The translations under genes and the position numbers were made by a program. This document shows positions 61,701-64,000 of a stretch of DNA of 64,000 bases, one piece after another. Source of the DNA: Numida meleagris (taxonomy: Eukaryota; Chordata; Aves; Galliformes; Numididae); NCBI RefSeq assembly GCF_002078875.1, contig NC_034411.1:2312194-2376193 (forward strand), written 5' to 3'. Every line of letters begins with the position of its first letter. The stretch's first letter is position 1. The notes beneath the pieces were generated by a model. The model had not been told where the DNA came from. It worked only from the letters and a program-made list of their open reading frames with translations, and made no database searches.

Positions 61701-63356
61701 TGAGAAGACCCCAGTCCCAAACATTACTGTTGGTCTGAACCCACATGTAAGGAGGTGACATTTGATCCTATGATACGTCACTAGTATTAGAACCAATAAG
61801 GAGGTCCACTGTAAAAACTTAAAAAGAATTTGACCCAAACTCTGATGCAGGAATCCTACAGTTGAAATCAGTGGAAAGAACAGTGTGTTTATGTGTGTGC
61901 TGGAATCTCACTGGAGTTGCCCTCCACGATGGGACTGCTACCTGCAAGTGGATAAAGTCTCTGGTAGTACAAGTGGGACCCTATGAACGATGAAGCAAGG
62001 GCTGATTGAAGTGACACAGCTTCTCCCAGTATAAGAACAATGGCAAACTGACCACCATATTTAGCATCAATCCTTTAGTTTTACAATACTACAAGCACCA
62101 GCTGCATTTTGAGTCAGTACAGCAAACAAACGTGCCAGTTACAGAACAAGTACACAGAAGTCTGTACTACTGAATGCAAAAAGCTAGAAGCAGCTTTCTG
62201 TGACATGGTCAATTAAAGAACTACAGTTAGTAACCGCTTGGATTTAGGAACCTGAAATTGCAAGTATCTCAAAAAAATAACCATGGGATTTTAGAGCCCA
62301 TTGGAATTTACATTAATAAGCCACACAAAAGCTTTTAAAAATACACGAACTAAGTATAAGCAAGTATATTTTTGTTTATTCTAATAGTTGGAAGGAGAGA
62401 AGGAAAAGAAAAGCATCAGCTACTCGTCCCATTAATTTGTTTTTATTACTGTGCAATAATACATTACTAATAGTTGCTTGACACTGAAACTCTCCATTTC
62501 TTAAGCACAGACAATTAAAACTTGCCATAAAAGAAACTATGCCAACACCCTTGTAGCAATACTTGCTTTCAACATTGAACTTTTTTCGCCATAGTTCAAA
62601 TAATCAATAAAAGCAACAAAATAAGAGATGCAGTTTCAAGTCAATATGTTCTGCACTCTGCTTCAGTTTGAACTCAGACTTCATACTTCACACTAAATAT
62701 AGAGAGTAGTGTGAGAAGAATCTGTGCAGGAAAAAGCTCAGTAATGGAAAATATAGATAAAAGGACAAAATTATCTCTTAATACCTCTAATATGCTGCTT
62801 TATAAGTATAAATACCCTAACACTAAATATTTTTCTCTTAAATGTAATCCTTCAGTGAGGCCAATACTGAGTTTTTGGCTTCACAGTCCTGTCCAGAATA
62901 ATAAGAGGTAATTCAGACTTTCCTGAAACACTGAGGTAACAGAGGATGAGCTGCAAGCAAAGACACTCATGGTAAGTTGTACTTGCTCATCTCTTTTAAC
63001 AGCAGAAGGCATGCTAGGAACAAAAACACATTCTGAACTAACATTTCAACATTAATTGCACCAGGACTGCTTTAAACAAGGGCACATGAATCACCAATGA
63101 TATTCTTGTCACTGGCACAGAAAATCCATTAATATTAATATTTTTATTCAAGTAAATTTATTTTGCTCAACCGATTTGCTGCTATAGTGTTGAACATTGT
63201 CCATAAACATAGGTTCCAAGTCCACGTTACCTGTGCACCTTCTCCATGGTACAAGCAGTTCACCACATTGTCCAGAAGATTGATATCCAGTTTCTGATTA
63301 AAATCCAGCAGCTGACGAGCTGCATGGTCTGCTAACATTGTCATAATTGCTGGCAT
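31555..63356 (-). CDS. XPO1: Exportin 1 (CRM1), complete coding region in 24 exons
   Basis: Exportin 1 is the karyopherin that carries leucine-rich NES cargo, and several RNA-protein complexes, out of the nucleus with RanGTP. It is a ring of about 21 HEAT repeats. Joining the 24 exons listed below gives 3216 nt, that is 1071 residues plus stop, matching the mammalian length. Family landmarks fall at the expected residues: the N-terminal Ran-binding region, the acidic HEAT-9 loop (about 425-448), the cargo-groove Cys528, Lys534, Lys568, Glu571 and Phe572, and the C-terminal helix ending EEMCD. The start is fixed by an in-frame TAA six bases upstream of the ATG. Introns range from 76 bp to about 5.6 kb. 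The noncoding first exon is not in the window. The protein differs from the human sequence as I recall it at only about 15 positions. Confidence 0.98.
31702..32839 (-). other. XPO1: XPO1 last intron, carrying a CR1
   Basis: A 1138-bp intron. CR1 sequence fills about 32213-32687 in the sense direction. The rest is AT-rich. Confidence 0.9.
32213..32687 (-). mobile_element. CR1 3' fragment in the last XPO1 intron
   Basis: A minus-strand frame of about 160 codons gives the CR1 ORF2 C-terminus ([26 protein letters not shown]). The 3' end is at the left. It is 5'-truncated and sense to XPO1. The frame is still open through the whole fragment, suggesting a fairly young copy. Confidence 0.93.
32840..32936 (-). 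CDS. XPO1: XPO1 exon, residues 991-1023
   Basis: 97 nt, phase 2 to 0. It completes Asp991 and encodes [10 protein letters not shown] to FLVQIK. The intron that follows contains a CR1 insertion. Confidence 0.97.
33015..33174 (-). CDS. XPO1: XPO1 exon, residues 938-991
   Basis: 160 nt, phase 1 to 2, from [10 protein letters not shown] to SAFPHLQ plus GA of Asp991. The donor is GTAAGT. It lies between introns of 93 and 78 bp. Met972 and Ile974 are swapped hydrophobics relative to the human sequence I recall. Confidence 0.97.
33268..33402 (-). CDS. XPO1: XPO1 exon, residues 893-938
   Basis: 135 nt, entering and leaving in phase 1. It encodes [10 protein letters not shown] to DTSHTA plus the first base of Gly938. 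Residue 898 is Tyr, where I recall Phe in human. Confidence 0.97.
33560..33573 (+). promoter_or_regulatory. CTCF-type core motif, plus direction
   Basis: CCAGTAGAGGGCGG fits the CTCF core CCASYAGRKGGCRS at all 14 positions. It lies in the XPO1 intron between residues 892 and 893. Confidence 0.5.
34451..34619 (-). CDS. XPO1: XPO1 exon, residues 837-893
   Basis: 169 nt, phase 0 to 1, from [10 protein letters not shown] to MRNVADT plus the first base of Gly893. Residue 869 is Ala, where I recall Thr in human. Confidence 0.97.
35169..35193. repeat. 25-bp near-perfect inverted repeat
   Basis: Arms AGAAGTGTACTT and AAGTATACTTCT around a single C, with one mismatch. It sits in an XPO1 intron with no known role. 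Confidence 0.85.
35464..35658 (-). CDS. XPO1: XPO1 exon, residues 772-836
   Basis: 195 nt, phase 0 to 0, from [10 protein letters not shown] to CTLNMINK. A typical HEAT helix pair. Confidence 0.97.
36045..36151 (-). CDS. XPO1: XPO1 exon, residues 736-771
   Basis: 107 nt, phase 1 to 0, completing Gly736, then [10 protein letters not shown] to SRSNDPQM. The start is basic (RSMRTVKRE). Confidence 0.97.
37623..37806 (-). CDS. XPO1: XPO1 exon, residues 675-736
   Basis: 184 nt, phase 0 to 1, from [10 protein letters not shown] to ISAAIQAN plus the first base of Gly736. Donor GTAAGA. Confidence 0.97.
38122..38256 (-). CDS. XPO1: XPO1 exon, residues 630-674
   Basis: 135 nt, phase 0 to 0, from [10 protein letters not shown] to IIQQATK. 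Acceptor AATCAG, donor GTAAGA. Confidence 0.97.
38923..38942 (+). repeat. CA dinucleotide microsatellite
   Basis: About ten CA units in the XPO1 intron between residues 629 and 630. A shorter, interrupted CA stretch lies at 7834-7864. Confidence 0.95.
39050..39213 (-). CDS. XPO1: XPO1 exon, residues 575-629
   Basis: 164 nt, phase 1 to 0, from [10 protein letters not shown] to ICDLQPQQ. It forms the far wall of the NES groove and the following HEAT repeat. It is separated from the Cys528 exon by a 116-bp intron. Confidence 0.97.
39330..39486 (-). CDS. XPO1: XPO1 cargo-groove exon with Cys528 and Glu571, residues 523-575
   Basis: 157 nt, phase 0 to 1, from [10 protein letters not shown] to LFEFMH plus the first base of Glu575. 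It encodes the core of the NES groove (HEAT 11-12). Cys528 is the TGT codon read from plus-strand 39471-39469; in human this is the cysteine modified by leptomycin B. Lys534, Lys568, Glu571 and Phe572 are all present at human numbering. Glu571 is the site of a recurrent human cancer mutation and is wild-type here. Confidence 0.98.
40305..40486 (-). CDS. XPO1: XPO1 exon, residues 462-522
   Basis: 182 nt, phase 1 to 0, from [10 protein letters not shown] to FLVTVIK. It includes [12 protein letters not shown] at the start of the cargo-groove region. The Cys here is residue 498, not the reactive Cys528. Residue 470 is Ala, where I recall Val in human. Confidence 0.97.
41517..41655 (-). CDS. XPO1: XPO1 exon with the acidic HEAT-9 loop, residues 416-462
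   Basis: 139 nt, phase 0 to 1, from [10 protein letters not shown] to NMRETL plus the first base of Val462. It carries the acidic beta-hairpin loop ([14 protein letters not shown], near 428-441). In known exportin structures this loop links cargo release to Ran binding. Confidence 0.97.
42534..42731 (-). CDS. XPO1: XPO1 exon, residues 350-415
   Basis: 198 nt, phase 0 to 0, from [10 protein letters not shown] to LYLPVLSK. It contains the Ser-rich loop segment [14 protein letters not shown]. Residues 412 and 414 are Val and Ser, where I recall Met and Phe in human; Phe to Ser in a helix is the least conservative change seen. Confidence 0.97.
42732..45167 (-). other. XPO1: XPO1 intron between residues 349 and 350
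   Basis: A 2.44-kb intron. It has a C-rich tract at 43702-43717, a T run near 44957-44968 and an unexplained segment at about 44330-44590 with a TATATAAAG box. No exon is seen. Confidence 0.8.
45168..45326 (-). CDS. XPO1: XPO1 exon, residues 297-349
   Basis: 159 nt, phase 0 to 0, from [10 protein letters not shown] to NLRETLME. Residue 334 is Gly, where I recall Asp in human. Confidence 0.97.
45845..46397. mobile_element. Probable solo LTR or ERV remnant
   Basis: About 550 bp with TG at one end and CA at the other, unlike the flanking intron in composition: a GC-rich half with CGGGCC and GGGCCC blocks, and an AT-rich middle. On the minus strand it has an AATAAA near 46160. It resembles an avian ERV LTR I remember, but no target-site duplication is visible and no viral gene is present. 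Confidence 0.4.
46685..47165 (-). mobile_element. CR1 3' fragment in an XPO1 intron
   Basis: It has the same 3' CR1 sequence as the copy at 32213-32687, but with small deletions and frame breaks: [19 protein letters not shown] and [15 protein letters not shown] lie in different frames. An A-rich tract follows at 47165-47210. It is sense to XPO1. Confidence 0.9.
47902..48030 (-). CDS. XPO1: XPO1 exon, residues 254-296
   Basis: 129 nt, phase 0 to 0, from [10 protein letters not shown] to TMMQLKQ. Donor GTAACG, acceptor ACTAG. HEAT-repeat sequence. Confidence 0.97.
48128..48247 (-). CDS. XPO1: XPO1 exon, residues 214-253
   Basis: 120 nt, phase 0 to 0, from [10 protein letters not shown] to STLIYK. 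Helical HEAT-repeat sequence, with an 88-bp intron before it and a 97-bp intron after it. Confidence 0.97.
48290..48302 (+). repeat. G run of about 13
   Basis: It lies in the 88-bp XPO1 intron between 48248 and 48335. On the transcribed strand it is a C run taking up much of a very short intron, close upstream of the acceptor at 48247. Confidence 0.9.
48336..48384 (-). CDS. XPO1: XPO1 exon, residues 197-213
   Basis: 49 nt, phase 2 to 0. It completes Ser197 and encodes [16 protein letters not shown]. The acceptor is TTGTAG and the donor GTAAGT. Confidence 0.97.
48385..49116 (-). other. XPO1: XPO1 GC-AG intron
   Basis: A 732-bp intron with donor GC (49116-49115) and acceptor AG (48386-48385). 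It contains an antisense CR1 endonuclease fragment at about 48655-48870. Confidence 0.9.
48655..48870 (+). mobile_element. CR1 endonuclease fragment, antisense to XPO1
   Basis: A plus-strand frame gives [18 protein letters not shown] and [20 protein letters not shown], the endonuclease part of CR1 ORF2. Both ends are truncated. It is unusual in keeping an internal part of CR1, since most copies keep only the 3' end. Confidence 0.85.
49117..49298 (-). CDS. XPO1: XPO1 exon, residues 137-197, with GC donor
   Basis: 182 nt, phase 0 to 2, from [10 protein letters not shown] to KAKHLKD plus AG of Ser197. The donor is GC (AG|GCAAGT), not GT. The frame is kept only by this site: the GT four bases downstream would add GCAA and bring in a stop within six codons. 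Residue 191 is Ala, where I recall Ser in human. Confidence 0.96.
49387..49431 (-). CDS. XPO1: XPO1 45-nt exon, residues 122-136
   Basis: A small in-frame exon encoding [15 protein letters not shown], flanked by introns of 76 and 88 bp. Its length is divisible by three, so skipping would remove 15 residues without a frameshift. The sequence gives no sign that this happens. Confidence 0.97.
49508..49569 (-). CDS. XPO1: XPO1 exon, residues 101-121
   Basis: 62 nt, phase 1 to 0, encoding [10 protein letters not shown] to DPTCVE. The donor is GTAAGT. Only 76 bp of intron separate it from the next exon, the shortest intron of the gene. Confidence 0.97.
49570..55150 (-). other. XPO1: XPO1 largest intron, with a CR1 tail
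   Basis: A 5.58-kb intron. It contains a short CR1-type tail at about 54538-54644 and homopolymer runs near 50547-50567 and 51041-51053. The rest is plain AT-rich DNA with chance open frames. Confidence 0.85.
54538..54644 (-). mobile_element. Short CR1-type tail
   Basis: It starts TCATAGAATATCCTGAGCTGG on the plus strand, the reverse of a CR1 3' tail of a different subfamily, and runs to a CCGAACACTT end. It is about 105 bp, old and diverged. Confidence 0.75.
55151..55223 (-). CDS. XPO1: XPO1 exon, residues 77-101
   Basis: 73 nt, phase 0 to 1. It begins YYGLQILE and ends RNQCE plus the first base of Gly101. It continues the Ran-binding N-terminal domain. The acceptor is TTTCAG and the donor GTAGGA. 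Confidence 0.97.
55224..59081 (-). other. XPO1: XPO1 intron between residues 76 and 77
   Basis: A 3.86-kb intron. It holds A-rich runs near 55458-55475 and 55645-55665 and a pyrimidine stretch near 58851-58880 ending in a small T6A5 palindrome. No gene or transposon is recognisable. Confidence 0.85.
59082..59183 (-). CDS. XPO1: XPO1 exon, residues 43-76
   Basis: 102 nt, phase 0 to 0. It begins QRMAQEVL and ends SQNMNTK, HEAT-1 to HEAT-2 sequence of the importin-beta-like N-terminal domain. The acceptor reads TTTTAG and the donor GTAAGC. Confidence 0.97.
59184..63230 (-). other. XPO1: XPO1 intron after the first coding exon
   Basis: A 4.05-kb intron, AT-rich, with short A and T runs. No recognisable repeat, RNA gene or exon. 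The open frames at 60998-61288 (+) and 61596-61838 (-) have no recognisable similarity. Confidence 0.85.
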
Positions 63357-63362
63357 AGATTA
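63231..63362 (-). CDS. XPO1: XPO1 first coding exon, residues 1-42
   Basis: The ATG is at 63356-63354. The six transcribed bases before it (TAATCT) follow an acceptor CAG at 63365-63363, and their TAA is in frame, so no longer N-terminus is possible. The exon encodes [11 protein letters not shown] through YHGEGAQ and ends in phase 0 at donor GT (63230-63229). This is the start of the N-terminal region that contacts RanGTP. Residue 20 is Asn, where I recall Ser in human. Confidence 0.97.
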
Positions 63363-64000
63363 CTGAAAAATAAAATTTTTTGATCAGTAAGAAATTATTA
63401 TTAGATGTAATCATATAAAGTGCTTCCACTTAAGTATCATTTAATTAAGACAAGCTATCTTAGCAGTACTAGATGGCACAACACTCCTACCATTGCTAAG
63501 CAAGCACCAGGACAAACCTGTACTTAAAATTCATACAATACTACCTTCATGTAATGCTCGGGGTGTTCATCAGGTACAATGCATATTGGCAGCTTAACTA
63601 ACCAATGAACTATATAATCAAGCAAGCTAAGCAACTTTTTAATGAGTAGGCAGCAGCTCCTACTATTGCCTGAATATTTGTAAACGAGTTAAGTTTGATA
63701 GTAGGTATGTCTAGCATCACTGCAATCAAAACGCACCCTAGTGATCTACGTAGAATTTTAAGCTCTCAAGGCTAACATGCACATCTGCAAATCCAGTTCC
63801 AAAAGCTTTTCAGTGAACAGTTACAGAAGTGAAACGTTATCTATACACTTCGTAAAAAGTTAAACGGATGTCATTTGTCATATACTTGGGAAAACAGCTC
63901 ACAATCTATCTATATAAGGAGCAAGAAATTACCACTGAAATTAAGAAAGCTGCCTGCTTGAAGGCATTCAAGATGAAGCGACAGCAAATTCAGCACACCA
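63363..64000 (-). other. XPO1: XPO1 intron 1 (part)
   Basis: Sequence upstream of the first coding exon, starting with a pyrimidine-rich acceptor. The noncoding first exon and promoter lie beyond the right edge. I see no repeat or other gene. An imperfect CTCF-like core lies near 63464-63477. Confidence 0.8.

Noticed and set aside
1..64000. CRISPR arrays, operons, phage or bacterial genes
   Set aside because: Nothing of the kind. Gene structure, splice sites and repeats are those of a vertebrate nuclear genome.
1..64000. tRNA, rRNA or intron-encoded snoRNA genes
   Set aside because: None could be recognised by eye. A covariance-model scan of the introns would be needed to exclude snoRNAs.

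Overview
This is vertebrate nuclear DNA, almost certainly from a bird and most likely chicken or a close galliform. The signs are CR1 retrotransposon tails, a mariner remnant of the kind common in chicken, AT-rich introns and a sharp CpG island. No bacterial or viral gene is present. Both genes lie on the minus strand, tail to head, in the order expected for the conserved XPO1-USP34 pair.

Right side, 63362 down to about 30655: the whole coding part of XPO1 (CRM1, exportin 1), in 24 coding exons. I joined every exon by hand. The reading frame closes exactly at 1071 codons plus stop, which is the length of mammalian exportin 1. Of the 23 coding introns, 22 are GT-AG and one is GC-AG (donor at 49115-49116). 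The residues of the cargo groove (Cys528, Lys534, Lys568, Glu571, Phe572) fall at the human numbers. The noncoding first exon lies beyond the right edge. The 3'UTR probably ends near 30655, with further possible poly(A) signals down to 28539.

Middle, about 23960-25320: a CpG island holding the first coding exon and promoter of USP34. It has two opposed YY1-type motifs, an ETS site, a CCAAT box, a 17-base G run and a 45-base assembly gap. The stretch from about 25330 to 28500 is intergenic.

Left side, 24488 down to 1: the first three coding exons of USP34, a very large deubiquitinase. They encode about the first 183 residues. An 18 kb intron 1, a 1.5 kb intron 2 and the start of intron 3 fill the rest.

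Mobile DNA: five CR1 fragments, one internally deleted mariner element and one probable ERV-type LTR remnant. There is also an exact 102-bp direct repeat beside a poly-C run.

The two gene products work in different pathways, nuclear export and ubiquitin removal, and their adjacency says nothing about a shared function. I found no new biological system. The points worth checking are the GC-AG tandem donor, an upstream ORF overlapping the USP34 start, divergent CTCF-type motifs, the gap in the promoter and the exact duplication.
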